This document shows positions 9,065 through 18,172 of a stretch of 64,000 nt of DNA, piece by piece; within the stretch, counting starts at the first letter, position 1, and every line of letters starts with the position of its first letter. The notes beneath the pieces are model-generated. The model made no database searches, had not been told where the DNA came from, and saw only the letters and a list, made by a program, of their open reading frames with translations. Source of the DNA: Saccharopolyspora indica (lineage in GTDB: Bacteria > Actinomycetota > Actinomycetes > Mycobacteriales > Pseudonocardiaceae); assembly GCF_027853965.1 (NCBI RefSeq), contig NZ_JAQGLB010000006.1, positions 1-64,000 of the forward strand, given 5' to 3'. Made by a program: the position numbers and the translations under genes.

Positions 9065-10321
9065 TCAGCCCGTGGTTTGCGGGGTGGCGGGCTCGGGGAG
9101 GGTGGCGTGCCGGAACGGGGACGCGGCCAGCACCACCGCGGAGGCGACGAGGCCGGCGATGCCCGCCCACAGCGCGGTGCGCAGGCTGGTGGCGTCGGCG
9201 ATGAGGCCGCCGAGCGGGGCGCCGATGACGATCGCGCCGCGGTTGAGGGAGCGGATGGTGGTGTTGACCCGGCCTTGCAGCCGGTCGGGGGTGATGGCCT
9301 GCCGGTAGGCCATCTCGTTGGGGCCTTCCAGGCCCATGAGCACCCAGAACAGCAGCTGCGAGAGCCCCAGGAGGACGATCACCGCCGGGCTCGGACCGAG
9401 CAGCGGCACCAGCAGCCACGGCAGCGGCATGAGCACGCGGGTGAGCACCACGGTGCGCCCGGCGCCGAAGCGGCGGCCGCTGCGGTTGGCCAGCGCACCG
9501 CCTGCCACCGCCCCGACACCGGCGCAGGCGTAGCTGATGCCCAGCTGGAACTCGCCGAGCCCGAGGCCGCCCTCCGGTGCGCGCAGCACGTAGAGGACGT
9601 AGACGGTGGTCAGCATGCTGTGGGCCAGGAACCACAGGTGCCCGGCCAGCGACTGGGGGCCGAGCATGCGGTGCCGGTAGACCCAGGAGGCGCCTTCGCG
9701 CAGTTCGGTGAGCACGCCGCGCCGCTGCGCGCGCGGTGCGGACTGCTCGCGGGTGCCGATGCCCGCCAGCAGCGCACCGGAGATCAGGTAGGAGATCGCG
9801 TCGACCAGGATGGCCAGCGGGGCGCCGATGGCTTTGACCAGGGCTGCCGCCAGCAGCGGGCCGGTGGTCTGGGCGACGGCGTGGGACTGCTCCAGGCGCG
9901 CGTTGGCCGAGGTCAGCATGTGCACCGGGACCAGCTTCGGCAGGAATGCCTGGTCGGCGGCGTCGAAGAACAGCGACAGCAGGCCCAGCAGCGCGGCGAA
10001 GGCGATGAGCACCGGCAGGGTCAGCAGGCCGGCCAGGTGCAGCAGCGGGATCGCGCACAGCACGACCGCGCGGGCGAAGTCGGCGCCGACGAGCAGGGGT
10101 TTGCTGCGGTAGCGGTCGACCAGGACGCCGACGAACAGGCCCAGCAGCAGGTAGGGCACCCAGCGGGCGGCGTTGAGCAGGCCGAGTTCGGTGGCGGTGG
10201 CGTGCAGGGTGAGCGCGGCCAGGACCTGCAGGGCGAGGGTGGTGACGTAGGTGCCGAAGATCGAGGTGGTCGATGCCGCCCAGAACCTGCGGTAGTCGGC
10301 GACACCGGCCGGTTGCGTCAT
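9065..10321 (-). CDS. MFS transporter, multidrug-efflux type
   Basis: A 418-residue major facilitator with 12 predicted helices. It begins YRRFWAASTTSIFGTYVTTLALQVLAALTL, and the loop 2-3 motif appears as LLLGLFVGVLVDRYRSKPLLVGADFAR near residue 60, typical of the drug-efflux subfamily related to the enterobactin exporter EntS. The substrate is unknown. The start is ATG 10321 (MTQPAG); the AAGGAGG sequence upstream lies 16 bases away, rather far for a ribosome site. It follows the sugar operon but is separated from it by a strong hairpin. Confidence 0.88.
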   Translation of the reverse strand: MTQPAGVADYRRFWAASTTSIFGTYVTTLALQVLAALTLHATATELGLLNAARWVPYLLLGLFVGVLVDRYRSKPLLVGADFARAVVLCAIPLLHLAGLLTLPVLIAFAALLGLLSLFFDAADQAFLPKLVPVHMLTSANARLEQSHAVAQTTGPLLAAALVKAIGAPLAILVDAISYLISGALLAGIGTREQSAPRAQRRGVLTELREGASWVYRHRMLGPQSLAGHLWFLAHSMLTTVYVLYVLRAPEGGLGLGEFQLGISYACAGVGAVAGGALANRSGRRFGAGRTVVLTRVLMPLPWLLVPLLGPSPAVIVLLGLSQLLFWVLMGLEGPNEMAYRQAITPDRLQGRVNTTIRSLNRGAIVIGAPLGGLIADATSLRTALWAGIAGLVASAVVLAASPFRHATLPEPATPQTTG

Positions 10322-10363
10322 GATCGAACCGTAGCAGCCTCCTTTTCGCAGCTGGGGGGCTTG

Positions 10364-10391
10364 GCGCGGGGTGGGCGGACCCACCCCGCGC
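10364..10391 (-). terminator. Terminator of the LacI-controlled operon
   Basis: A perfect 12-bp GC stem (GCGCGGGGTGGG and its complement) around a four-base loop lies directly after the stop codon of the sugar dehydrogenase gene at 10397 and before the MFS start. It should end the ten-gene minus-strand operon. Confidence 0.75.
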
Positions 10392-10396
10392 GGATG

Positions 10397-12685
10397 TCAG
10401 CGGTCGGTGAAGCGGCGGTACTGCTCGGCGATGGTGCGCTGGTCGGCGGCGGTGTTGAGGAACATCAGCGAATCCATGCGGCAGTGGCAGGGGTTGCGCT
10501 CCCGGTCGTTGCCGGGGAAGCTGCCGCCGATCTTGATGCCGCGCGGCGTGGAGGCGGTGGTGCCGGTGCCGTCGACCTGCCACGGGTCGCCCGGGTCGGT
10601 GTAGAAGCCGGGCAGCGGTGCGCCGTTGCGGTACAGCGCCATCTGCCCGGTGGTGTAGTCGAACGTCGCCGCCAGGTGCACCCACTGGCCTGCGGGCAGC
10701 AGTTCGCGCCAGTCCTGCTGGGCGGCGAAGGTCTGCGAGGCCCCGTCGTCGAGGCGGCGGCCCAGGGCGACCAGCCGCAGCTGCCCGTCGACCTCGATCA
10801 GCTCCAGCAGGGCCCGCACGTCGTGGCCGGTGGAGTTGCCGGTGAGCAGCCCGGCCAGGCCGACGGCGTGGTAGCGGTCGGCTGGGTCGGGCGTGGTGGT
10901 GTTGGGTGCGGGGTTCTCGCCGGTCATCTTGAACCAGCCCATGACGGTGGCGCCGCGGGTCGCGTTGAACGCCGACAGCGAGCCGGTCTCGTCCCAGACA
11001 CCGGCCTTCCAGTCGTCGTTGCCGTCGGCGTCGGGGGTGATCTGCCGGGTTTGCAGGGCGTTGTTGCTGCCGGGGAACGCCCCGTCGGGCACCCGCATGT
11101 CCTGCCCGCCGTTGATCAGCGACAGCAGGGTGCGCGAGGAGCCGGTGTCGAGTTCGCGGGAGTCGTCGGCGGCGAAGGGGTGCTCGAAGTCGTAGTGGGC
11201 CACCAGGTCGCGGCGCACGGTGTCGGTGACCTCGGAGTCGCGGGCCGGGCGGGTGCCGGTGACCTTCCAGATGGTGCCGTTGGCCTTGGCCAGCAGGTAG
11301 AGGTTGCGCTGCGAGTCGGTGCCGAAGCGCAGGTCCACCCGCCCGTCGCCGACGAAGTCGCTCATCCGCAGCTGCTTGCCGCTGGTGTCGAACAGCGCGA
11401 GCTCGTGCAGCGGCGCGCGCGGCCGGCCGCGGCGCATCTGGTCGGTCTCGGTGTAGAACACGCGGCCGTCGACGAGGTCGCCGAAGACGTACTTGCCGCG
11501 CAGCTGCGGCAGGTCCTGGCCGCGGTAGACCTGGCCGCCGGAGACGGCGTGGCCGCTGTCGGAGTTGCACGGCCAGTTCGGCGGCGGGTCGTGGTCGTAG
11601 GCGGCGACCGGGTAGGTGTAGCCGTACTTCGCGTCGTCGGCGGGCAGCGGGTAGAGGTAGCACTGGGTCTGCGGGTCGAAGGTGAAGGCTCCTTCGCGCC
11701 GGCTCCAGCCGAAGTTGTCGCCCGCGCGCACCTCGTAGACGGCTTCGATGGCGTGCTGGCCGATGTGCCCGAGGAACATGCGGCGGTCCTGCGGGTCCCA
11801 GCTGAAGCGGTGCGGGTCGCGCATGCCCACCGCGTAGATCTCGCCCAGCGCGCCGGGTCGCCCGGTGAAGGGGTTGTCGGCGGGGATGCCGTAGCGGCCG
11901 CCCGGGCCGTTGCTGCCCGCGGGGTCGATGCGCAGGATCTTGCCCGCCGGGGTGCTCAGGTCCTGCGGGATGTCGGTGTCCAGGCCGATGCCGCCGTCGC
12001 CGACGCCGAGGTAGAGCAGCCCGTAGTCGGGGTCGCCGGGGCGGGCGGTGGGGTTGAAGTCGATCTGCTGGACGGCGTGGACGTGGGTGGCGAATCCGTA
12101 GCGGAAGATCTCGCGCTGGGTGCCGGTGAAGGTGTCGGCGGCCGGGTCTTGGGCGGTCCACTCGGTGACCACGCTCTGCACGACGGCCTCGGGCTGGTTG
12201 GGGTAGGTGGGCGGTCGGGTGGCGATGGCGCCTTCGCCCTCGGAGTGCACGGTGTAGAACTTGCCGTTGGTGGCGAAGTCGGGGTGGAAGGCGACGAACC
12301 CGAAGCCGCTGCCCATGCCCTTGCCGGAGAAGAAGTGCTCGAAGCGCTCCCGGAAGTCCAGGTAGAGGTGCTGCTGGCCGCCGTCGAGCAGGTGCAGCGG
12401 GCCGTTGAGGTCGGGCACGTACTGGCGGCCGGAGCCGTCGGGGATCTCACCGATGTGGTTGATGCGGTTGTGGCGGATCAGCCGCGGGTCGGTGGCCGGC
12501 GGGGTGGCCTCGGTGGCGGGCAGCTGCGCGTGCTGCTCCAGGACCAGGCCGAACTCGGCGGCGATGGGCGCTTCGGGGATGGGGTCGGTGATCGGCTCGT
12601 CGGCGGTGGCCGGTGGTGCTGCGGTCAGGGTCGCGGCGAGCACCGCTGCGGTGATCGCGGCGACCCGGCGTCTGTGCGCTCGCAT
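10397..12685 (-). CDS. Secreted sugar dehydrogenase (GSDH-type beta propeller) with LamG domain
   Basis: A 762-residue secreted protein. Residues 1-29 are a signal peptide with AITAAVLAATLTAAPPATA. Residues about 60-480 form a glucose/sorbosone dehydrogenase-like six-bladed propeller, with GSGFGFVAFHPDF, YLGVGDGGIG, LSTPAGKILRIDP, YAVGMRDPHRFSWD, GDNFGWSRREG and GKYVFGDLVDGRVFY. Residues about 500-760 form a concanavalin-like LamG domain (LVAHYDFEHPF, TVMGWFKM, QWVHLAATFDYTTGQMALYRNG). Propellers of this class are often PQQ-dependent and oxidise sugars outside the cell, while LamG modules usually bind glycans; the cofactor and substrate here are not shown by the sequence. It is the last gene of the operon, 29 bases after the DUF1080-like gene. 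Confidence 0.88.
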   Translation of the reverse strand: MRAHRRRVAAITAAVLAATLTAAPPATADEPITDPIPEAPIAAEFGLVLEQHAQLPATEATPPATDPRLIRHNRINHIGEIPDGSGRQYVPDLNGPLHLLDGGQQHLYLDFRERFEHFFSGKGMGSGFGFVAFHPDFATNGKFYTVHSEGEGAIATRPPTYPNQPEAVVQSVVTEWTAQDPAADTFTGTQREIFRYGFATHVHAVQQIDFNPTARPGDPDYGLLYLGVGDGGIGLDTDIPQDLSTPAGKILRIDPAGSNGPGGRYGIPADNPFTGRPGALGEIYAVGMRDPHRFSWDPQDRRMFLGHIGQHAIEAVYEVRAGDNFGWSRREGAFTFDPQTQCYLYPLPADDAKYGYTYPVAAYDHDPPPNWPCNSDSGHAVSGGQVYRGQDLPQLRGKYVFGDLVDGRVFYTETDQMRRGRPRAPLHELALFDTSGKQLRMSDFVGDGRVDLRFGTDSQRNLYLLAKANGTIWKVTGTRPARDSEVTDTVRRDLVAHYDFEHPFAADDSRELDTGSSRTLLSLINGGQDMRVPDGAFPGSNNALQTRQITPDADGNDDWKAGVWDETGSLSAFNATRGATVMGWFKMTGENPAPNTTTPDPADRYHAVGLAGLLTGNSTGHDVRALLELIEVDGQLRLVALGRRLDDGASQTFAAQQDWRELLPAGQWVHLAATFDYTTGQMALYRNGAPLPGFYTDPGDPWQVDGTGTTASTPRGIKIGGSFPGNDRERNPCHCRMDSLMFLNTAADQRTIAEQYRRFTDR

Positions 12686-12714
12686 GGGGACTCCAGCGGT
12701 GGTGGGGACGGAGG

Positions 12715-13365
12715 TCAGGCGGGGCGGCCGGTGAGGGTGAGCTCGCGGATGCGGCCGTGGTTGTCGAAGGAGCCGAATCCGGCGCGGCCGCCGGGCAACC
12801 GGGTGTCGGTGGCGGTCAGCAGCGGCTCGGGCGAGCCGTCCAGGTGCACCGCGATGCGGCCGGTCGCGGGGTCGTGGTCGAGGCGGACGTGGTGCCAGTC
12901 GGTGTCGTCGATGGCCGGTGGCGCGCCGGTGGTGCCGTCCCACTGGTCGTCGATGCGCAGCCGGTCGGCGTCGTCGACGACGAACAGCCCGTTGTGCGGG
13001 TAGATCGTGTTGTCCTGGGAGAGGTGGGCGTAGTAGAAGCGGGTCGGCGAGCGGTAGCCGAAGATCAGCACCACGTCGCGGTCGTCGCGGGTGACGGGTT
13101 CGTCGATGCGGACTTCGGCGGTGCAGCGCAGCTGCCCGAAGTCCGGGCCTTGCCGCACGATGGCGTACTCGTAGGGCCGTCGTGGGCCTTCGGGTGCTTC
13201 GCCGCGTTCGGTCAGGACGACCTGGCCGTGGCCGAAGGCCCACTTGTGCGGGGTCAGCGGCGCCCAGTGGGCGGGGTCGTCGCCGGGGCGGATGCGCACG
13301 CCGGGGGCGGCCATGGCCAGGGTCGGCGCGGCGGCCAGCAGCGCGGTGAACGTCCGGCGTCTCAT
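12715..13365 (-). CDS. Exported DUF1080-like (3-keto-disaccharide hydrolase-like) protein
   Basis: A 216-residue protein with a twin-arginine-like leader (MRRRTFTALLAAAPTLAMA). The mature part is a concanavalin-like sandwich: EVRIDEPVTRDDRDVVLIFGYRSPTRFYYAHLS, NGLFVVDDADRLRIDD, WHHVRLDHDPATGRIAVHLDGS and GGRAGFGSFDN. This arrangement is seen in DUF1080 proteins, some of which are linked to hydrolysis of 3-keto-glycosides. Its start overlaps the isomerase stop by an ATGA, and it sits next to the secreted dehydrogenase. A carbohydrate-binding or hydrolytic role outside the membrane is inferred, not shown. Confidence 0.72.
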   Translation of the reverse strand: MRRRTFTALLAAAPTLAMAAPGVRIRPGDDPAHWAPLTPHKWAFGHGQVVLTERGEAPEGPRRPYEYAIVRQGPDFGQLRCTAEVRIDEPVTRDDRDVVLIFGYRSPTRFYYAHLSQDNTIYPHNGLFVVDDADRLRIDDQWDGTTGAPPAIDDTDWHHVRLDHDPATGRIAVHLDGSPEPLLTATDTRLPGGRAGFGSFDNHGRIRELTLTGRPA

Positions 13366-14255
13366 GTGGACCGTCCTTCCCGGGGCAGGTGGGGCGCGAG
13401 GAGCTCGGCGTGGCGGCGGGCGCAGGTGGCCAGCACCTGGGCGCCGGGGGCGGCCCAGACCTCGGCGTTGAAGACCTCCACCTCGACATCGCCCCGGTAG
13501 CCGGCGTCGATCACCGCGCGGGTGAAGGTGGTGAAGTCGATGTGGCCGTCGCCGACCATTCCGCGGCTGAGCAGCGCGTCGGGCGGCAGCGGCGTGATCC
13601 AGTCCGACACCTGGTAGGCGGTGATGCGCGGCCCGGCGCGGGCGATCTGGTCGAGCACGCCGGGTTCCCACCACAGGTGGAAGGTGTCGACCACGACCCC
13701 GACGACGTCCGGTGGATGCGCTTCGGCGAGGTCGAGGGCCTGGGCGAGGGTGGAGATGACGCCGCGGTCGGCGGCGAAGATCGGGTGCATCGGCTCGATG
13801 CCCAGCCGCACGCCGCGGGCCCGGGCGTGCGGGACGAGTTCGGCGATGGCCTCGGCCACGCGCTGACGCGCCCCGTGCAGGTCGCGGGAACCTTCGGGCA
13901 GCCCGCCGGGCACCAGCACCAGGGTGGGGCAGCTCAGCGCGGCGGCTTCGTCGAGCGCGGCCAGGTTGTCGTCCGAGGTGTTCCCGGTGGTGAAGAACCC
14001 GCCCCGGCACAGCGAGGACACGCGCAGCCCGGCATCGGCGATCATCCGCGCGGCCCGGGCCAGCCCGGTCTCGGCCAGCGGCTCGCGCCACACGCCGATC
14101 GCGCCGATGCCGGCGGCCGCGCAGCCGCGCACCGCTTCGGGCAGCGACCAGTTCGCGGTGGTGCGCTGGTTGAGCGCCAGCCGCGCCAGCCGCGGATCAC
14201 CGGGTTCGGGAGTGCGGATGCGGGCGGGGGTCGCGGAGGGGACGTCGGTGTTCAT
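13362..14255 (-). CDS. Sugar phosphate isomerase/epimerase family protein
   Basis: A 297-residue TIM-barrel protein of the xylose isomerase-like (AP endonuclease 2) family. Visible family features are IGAIGVWREPLAETGL, GLRVSSLCRGGFF, RLGIEPMHPIF with the metal glutamate, DVVGVVVDTFHLWWEPG with the metal Asp/His, ITAYQVSDW, and GDGHIDFTTFTRAVIDAGYRGDVEVEVFN with the final metal glutamate. Relatives isomerise, epimerise or eliminate keto-sugars, which fits the neighbouring oxidoreductase. Both ends overlap neighbours by four bases (ATGA), with DUF993 upstream and DUF1080-like downstream, so translation is coupled. Confidence 0.88.
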   Translation of the reverse strand: MNTDVPSATPARIRTPEPGDPRLARLALNQRTTANWSLPEAVRGCAAAGIGAIGVWREPLAETGLARAARMIADAGLRVSSLCRGGFFTTGNTSDDNLAALDEAAALSCPTLVLVPGGLPEGSRDLHGARQRVAEAIAELVPHARARGVRLGIEPMHPIFAADRGVISTLAQALDLAEAHPPDVVGVVVDTFHLWWEPGVLDQIARAGPRITAYQVSDWITPLPPDALLSRGMVGDGHIDFTTFTRAVIDAGYRGDVEVEVFNAEVWAAPGAQVLATCARRHAELLAPHLPREGRST

Positions 14256-15409
14256 CGGCTCGCTCCTGCCGCTTGCAGCCACAACCGCATGCGGTGCGCG
14301 GCCAGGTCGGGGTCGGGCAGCAGCCGGAGCTGGTCGGCCAGCTCGAAGATCCGCGCCAGGTGCACCAGGCCGCGGGCCGATTGCATGCCGTGCAGCATGG
14401 TGAACCCGGGCTGGTGTCCGGACAGCCAGGACAGGAAGGCGATACCGGTCTTGTAGTGGGCAGTCGGCGTGCTGAAGAGGTGCCGCGACAGCGCGGCGGT
14501 GGCCTCCATCTCCACGTCGTAGGTGGTCAGGTCGCCGTCGTCGAGTGCGCTCAGCGCCGCCGAGGCCGCGGGGGCGATCGCGGCGAAGGCGCCCAGCAGC
14601 GCGTCGGAGTGGTGGGTGCCGTCGCCGCGGATGAGCTGCGGGTAGTGGAAGTCGTCGCCGGTGTAGAGCCGCACCCCGGTGGGCAGTTCGGCGCGCAGGT
14701 GGCGTTCGTGCTCGGCTGAGAGCAGCGAGACCTTCACCCCGTCGATGGCTCGCGCGTGCTCGCGCACCAGGTCCAGGAACACCGCGGTGGCGGTGTCGAG
14801 GTCGGCCGATCCCCAGTAGCCGGTCAGGTGCGGGTCGAAGACCTCGCCGAGCCAGTGCAGCACGACCGGTTCGGCGACCTGCCGCAGCACCGCGTCGTAG
14901 ACCCGCTGGTAGTCCTCGGGGCCGCGGGCCAGCGCGGCCAGCTGGCGGGAGGCCATCACGACCACTTGCGAGCCGGTGGACTCCACGAACGCCACCTGCT
15001 GCTCGTAGGCGGCGATGACGTCGTCCAGTGTGGACAGATCGGTGCGGTGGTCGGTGCCGGCGCCGGAGGCGATGCGGGCACCGCACGCGCGGGCCTGCTC
15101 GGCGCTGCGCCGCACCAGTTGCTGCACCGCGGCCCAGTCCAGGCCCATGTTGCGCTGCGCGGTGTCCATGGCCTCGGCCACGCCCATGCCGTAGTCGAAC
15201 AGCACGCGGCGGAACGCCAAGGTGGATTCCCAGTCCACCGCGGCGGGCGCGCCGGGGCTGTTGTCGCCGAGCGGGTCGGCGACCACGTGCGCGGCGGCGA
15301 AGACCACCCGCGAGGTGTAGGGCTGCGGATGCGGCTTCCACGCCCGGGGCTCGCGCACCGTGATCCGCCGCCAGCCACCCCCGCTCGTGGGCAGGTCGAT
15401 GGTGCTCAT
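14252..15409 (-). CDS. DUF993 family protein
   Basis: A 385-residue protein of the DUF993 family, which has a TIM-barrel resembling dihydrodipicolinate synthase. Recognisable stretches are SRVVFAAAHVVADPLGDNSPG, DWESTLAFRRVLFDYGMGVAEAMDTAQRNMGLDW, QVVVMASRQLAALARGPEDY, VLHWLGEVFDPHLTGYWGS and VKVSLLSAEHERHLRAELP, whose lysine would be the Schiff-base candidate. Family members commonly sit next to Gfo/Idh/MocA oxidoreductases and xylose isomerase-like proteins, as here; the reaction may be a retro-aldol cleavage, but this is inference. The gene is 124 bases downstream of the oxidoreductase, the largest gap in the operon, so an internal promoter is possible. Confidence 0.85.
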   Translation of the reverse strand: MSTIDLPTSGGGWRRITVREPRAWKPHPQPYTSRVVFAAAHVVADPLGDNSPGAPAAVDWESTLAFRRVLFDYGMGVAEAMDTAQRNMGLDWAAVQQLVRRSAEQARACGARIASGAGTDHRTDLSTLDDVIAAYEQQVAFVESTGSQVVVMASRQLAALARGPEDYQRVYDAVLRQVAEPVVLHWLGEVFDPHLTGYWGSADLDTATAVFLDLVREHARAIDGVKVSLLSAEHERHLRAELPTGVRLYTGDDFHYPQLIRGDGTHHSDALLGAFAAIAPAASAALSALDDGDLTTYDVEMEATAALSRHLFSTPTAHYKTGIAFLSWLSGHQPGFTMLHGMQSARGLVHLARIFELADQLRLLPDPDLAAHRMRLWLQAAGASR

Positions 15410-15533
15410 GCTGGTCCGCCTCCCCGCGATTCGCAGTGGTGGTTGCGTTCCGGCTTGATCCTGCGTTGTGCGATTTCTTGTGGCCGGGTCGCGTCACGGT
15501 CCCCTGAGGTGCGGTTGAGCAGGGCTCGGCTGT

Positions 15534-16682
15534 TCATGCGGCATCACCGGGCAGTGCGATGCGGCGGCCTTGGGCTGAGGACTCCAGTCCGGCGTGGGCC
15601 AGTTGCAGGCCGCGCACCCCGGCGGCCAGGTCGTAGGCGTGCGGGCGGTCGTGGTGGACGTCGAGCAGGAACTGCTCCCACTGGGCGCGGAACCCGTTGC
15701 CGAACTCGGTGTTGTCGGGCACCTCGTCCCACTGGGCGCGGAAGTCCTCGGTGGTGGGCTCGTCGGGGTTCCACCGCGGCCGGGGCGTGCGCACCCGGGG
15801 CTGCACGCGGCAGCCGAACAGGCCCGCCACCGCCGAGCCGTGCGTGCCGTCGACCTGGAACTCCACCAGTTCCCGGCGCTCCACGCGCACCGCCCACGAG
15901 GAGTTGACCTGGGCGATGACGTCGCCGTCGAGCTCGAAGATGGCGTAGGCGGCGTCATCGGCGGTGGCCCGGTACGGGCGGCCGTGCTCGTCCCAGCGCT
16001 GGGGGATGTGGGTGACGGCTTTGGCCGTGACCGCGCGGACGCGGCCGAAGAGGTTCTCCAGCACGTAGTTCCAGTGGCAGAACATGTCCAGCACCAGCCC
16101 GCCGCCGTCCTCGGCGCGGTAGTTCCAGCTGGGCCGCTGCGCCGGGAGCAGGTCGCCTTCGAACACCCAGTAGCCGAATTCGCCGCGCACCGACAGGATC
16201 CGGCCGAAGAAGCCGGCGTCGACGAGCCGTTTGAGCTTGCGCAGCCCGGGCAGGAAGATCTTGTCGTGCACCACGCCGTGCACCACCCCGGCCGCGCGGG
16301 CGGCGTCGACGAGCTGCTGCCCTTCGGCGATCGACCCGGCGACGGGTTTCTCGGTGTAGACGTGCTTGCCCGCGGCCAGTGCGGCGGTGATGGCTTCGTG
16401 GCGGCGGCTGGTGACCTGGGCGTCGAAGTAGATCTGGGCGTCTCCGGCCAGCTGGGCGGTCAGGTCGGTGTGCCATTCGGCGATGCCGTGCTGCTTGGCG
16501 ATGTGGGCGAGCTTGTCGGCGTTGCGTCCCAGCAGGACCGGTTCGACCTGGATGCGCGAACCGTCGCCGAGGTCGATGCCGCCGTCGTCGCGGATGGCCA
16601 GCACCGAGCGCAGCAGGTGCTGGTGGTAGCCCATCCGGCCGGTGACGCCGTTCATCAGGATGCGGTAGGTGTGCTCGGTCAT
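15534..16682 (-). CDS. Gfo/Idh/MocA family oxidoreductase
   Basis: A 382-residue NAD(P)-dependent sugar oxidoreductase. The Rossmann start is YRILMNGVTGRMGYHQHLLRSVLAI, an atypical GxxGxxG with an insertion of about ten residues afterwards. The EKPVAGSIAEGQQLVDAARAAGV motif, containing the catalytic-lysine EKP, lies near residue 130, and the C-terminal sheet domain includes DMFCHWNYVLENLFG. Enzymes of this family oxidise sugars or inositols, often at C3. It follows the ABC genes after 31 bases and is the first catabolic enzyme of the operon, probably acting on what the importer brings in. Confidence 0.88.
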   Translation of the reverse strand: MTEHTYRILMNGVTGRMGYHQHLLRSVLAIRDDGGIDLGDGSRIQVEPVLLGRNADKLAHIAKQHGIAEWHTDLTAQLAGDAQIYFDAQVTSRRHEAITAALAAGKHVYTEKPVAGSIAEGQQLVDAARAAGVVHGVVHDKIFLPGLRKLKRLVDAGFFGRILSVRGEFGYWVFEGDLLPAQRPSWNYRAEDGGGLVLDMFCHWNYVLENLFGRVRAVTAKAVTHIPQRWDEHGRPYRATADDAAYAIFELDGDVIAQVNSSWAVRVERRELVEFQVDGTHGSAVAGLFGCRVQPRVRTPRPRWNPDEPTTEDFRAQWDEVPDNTEFGNGFRAQWEQFLLDVHHDRPHAYDLAAGVRGLQLAHAGLESSAQGRRIALPGDAA

Positions 16683-16713
16683 GTGTGCGTCTCCCTGCGG
16701 TGGGAATGCGGTG

Positions 16714-17454
16714 TCATGACGTGCCCGCGCGGCGGGTTCCGAGGTAGAGCTCGCCCAGCCGGTCGTCGGCGAGCAGTTCGGCGGCCGGGCCCGACAGGTG
16801 GACCCGGCCGAGGTCGAGCACGCAGCCCAGGTCGGCGGTTTCCAGCGCGCGGCGGGCGTTCTGCTCCACCATCAGCACCGCGGTGCCCGCCTCGCGCATC
16901 CGGGCCACCTGCGCGAAGACGGTTTCGGTGGCCTTGGGGTCCAGGCCCATCGACGGTTCGTCGAGCAGCACCACCCGCGGGCTGACCATCAGCGAGCGGG
17001 CGAACTCGACCTGCTTCTGCTGCCCGCCCGACAGCGCCCCGGCCAGGGAGTCCCAGCGTTGCGCCACCACAGGGAAGAGGTCCTTGACGAACTCCACGCG
17101 CTCGGCGGTGCGGGTCTTGTCGCGCAGCGCGTAGGCGCCGAGCAGGACGTTCTCGCCCACCGTCATCTCCGGGAACACGCTGTGGCCCTGCAGCACGTGG
17201 GTGAGCCCGGCGGCCGGCATCTGCTGCGGGCGCCTGCCGGTGATGTCGGTGCCCTCCAGCAGGACCCGCCCCGAGCGCGGGGCGAGCATGCCGCTGGCCA
17301 CTTTGAGCACGGTGGACTTGCCCGCGCCGTTGGGGCCGACCAGGCACACCACGCTGGCCGGCGGTACCCGCACGGTCAGCCCGCGCAGGACCAGCGCCGC
17401 CCGGCCGTAGCCGGCTTCGACGTCGCGCAGTTCGAGCAGCGGCTCAGACGCCAA
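16714..17454 (-). CDS. ABC transporter ATP-binding protein, LivF type
   Basis: A 246-residue ATPase of the branched-chain-amino-acid (HAAT) class. Walker A is GPNGAGKST near residue 41, the signature is LSGGQQKQVEFARSL near 138, and Walker B is RVVLLDEPSMGL. VEQNARRALETADLGCVLDLGRV is characteristic of LivF. It starts at TTG 17454, six bases after GGAGG, and overlaps the end of the LivG-type gene by 11 bases. With the other four genes it forms a complete five-part importer. Confidence 0.93.
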   Translation of the reverse strand: MASEPLLELRDVEAGYGRAALVLRGLTVRVPPASVVCLVGPNGAGKSTVLKVASGMLAPRSGRVLLEGTDITGRRPQQMPAAGLTHVLQGHSVFPEMTVGENVLLGAYALRDKTRTAERVEFVKDLFPVVAQRWDSLAGALSGGQQKQVEFARSLMVSPRVVLLDEPSMGLDPKATETVFAQVARMREAGTAVLMVEQNARRALETADLGCVLDLGRVHLSGPAAELLADDRLGELYLGTRRAGTS

Positions 17455-18172
17455 GGTATGCCTCCAGCACTGCCGGGTCCGCGCGCACCTCGCCGGGCGT
17501 GCCGGTGGCGATGGGCCGCCCCCGGTCGAAGACGACGACGTGGTCGGACAGGCTCATCACCAGGTCCATGTTGTGCTCGACGATGACGAAGGTGCGGCCT
17601 TCGGCGTTGAGCTCGCGCACCAGTGCCGCGATGCGGTCCAGCAGCGCCGGGTTGACCCCGCCCGCCGGTTCGTCGAGCATGATCGTTTCCGGGTCGGTCA
17701 TCAGCACTCCGGCCAGTTCCAGGAGTTTCTGCTGGCCGTAGGACATGTCGCGGGCCTGGGCCTCGGCCAGGTGCTCGATGCCGACGCGTTCGAGCAGGTG
17801 CTGGGCGCGGTCGAGGTCGGCGCGCTGGCGGGCCGGGAGCAGCTTGCCGAGCAGGCCCGGCGTGCGCACGGCCACCAGCAGGTTCTCCAGCGCGGTCATG
17901 CGCGGGAAGATCCGGCACAGCTGGAAGCTGCGGCCGATGCCTGCGCGGGCGATGCGGTGCGCGGGTGCGCCGGTGATGTCGCGGCCGCGGTAGCGGGTGG
18001 TGCCGGAGTCGGGCCTGATCATGCCGGTGACGCAGTTGAAGAAGGTCGTCTTGCCCGAGCCGTTGGGGCCGATGAGCGCGTTGACCTTGCCGGGCAGGAA
18101 GCTCACGCTCGCGCCGTCCACGGCCCGCACCCCGCCGAAGGACTTGGTGAGCTCGGTGGTCCGCAGGCTCAT
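17444..18172 (-). CDS. ABC transporter ATP-binding protein, LivG type
   Basis: A 242-residue ATPase. Walker A is GPNGSGKTTFFNCVTG, the LivG-type insertion (YRGRDITGAPAHRIARAGIGRSFQLCRIFPRMTALENLLVAV) follows, the signature is a diverged LSYGQ-like DMSYGQQKLLELAGVL, and Walker B is TIMLDEPAGGVNP with EHNMDLVMSLSDHVVVFDRGRPIATGTP downstream. It overlaps the permease stop by four bases (ATG at 18172) and the LivF-type gene by 11. Confidence 0.93.
   Translation of the reverse strand: MSLRTTELTKSFGGVRAVDGASVSFLPGKVNALIGPNGSGKTTFFNCVTGMIRPDSGTTRYRGRDITGAPAHRIARAGIGRSFQLCRIFPRMTALENLLVAVRTPGLLGKLLPARQRADLDRAQHLLERVGIEHLAEAQARDMSYGQQKLLELAGVLMTDPETIMLDEPAGGVNPALLDRIAALVRELNAEGRTFVIVEHNMDLVMSLSDHVVVFDRGRPIATGTPGEVRADPAVLEAYLGV

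Noticed and set aside
10364..10391. The 12-bp stem as a possible operator for the MFS gene
   Set aside because: Its position right after the operon stop and its GC-rich hairpin fit a terminator better.
9077..13003. A 1308-codon plus-strand frame over the MFS and sugar dehydrogenase genes
   Set aside because: It is antisense to two well-supported genes, has the Gly/Arg/Gln/His-rich composition of a shadow in high-GC DNA and no domain.
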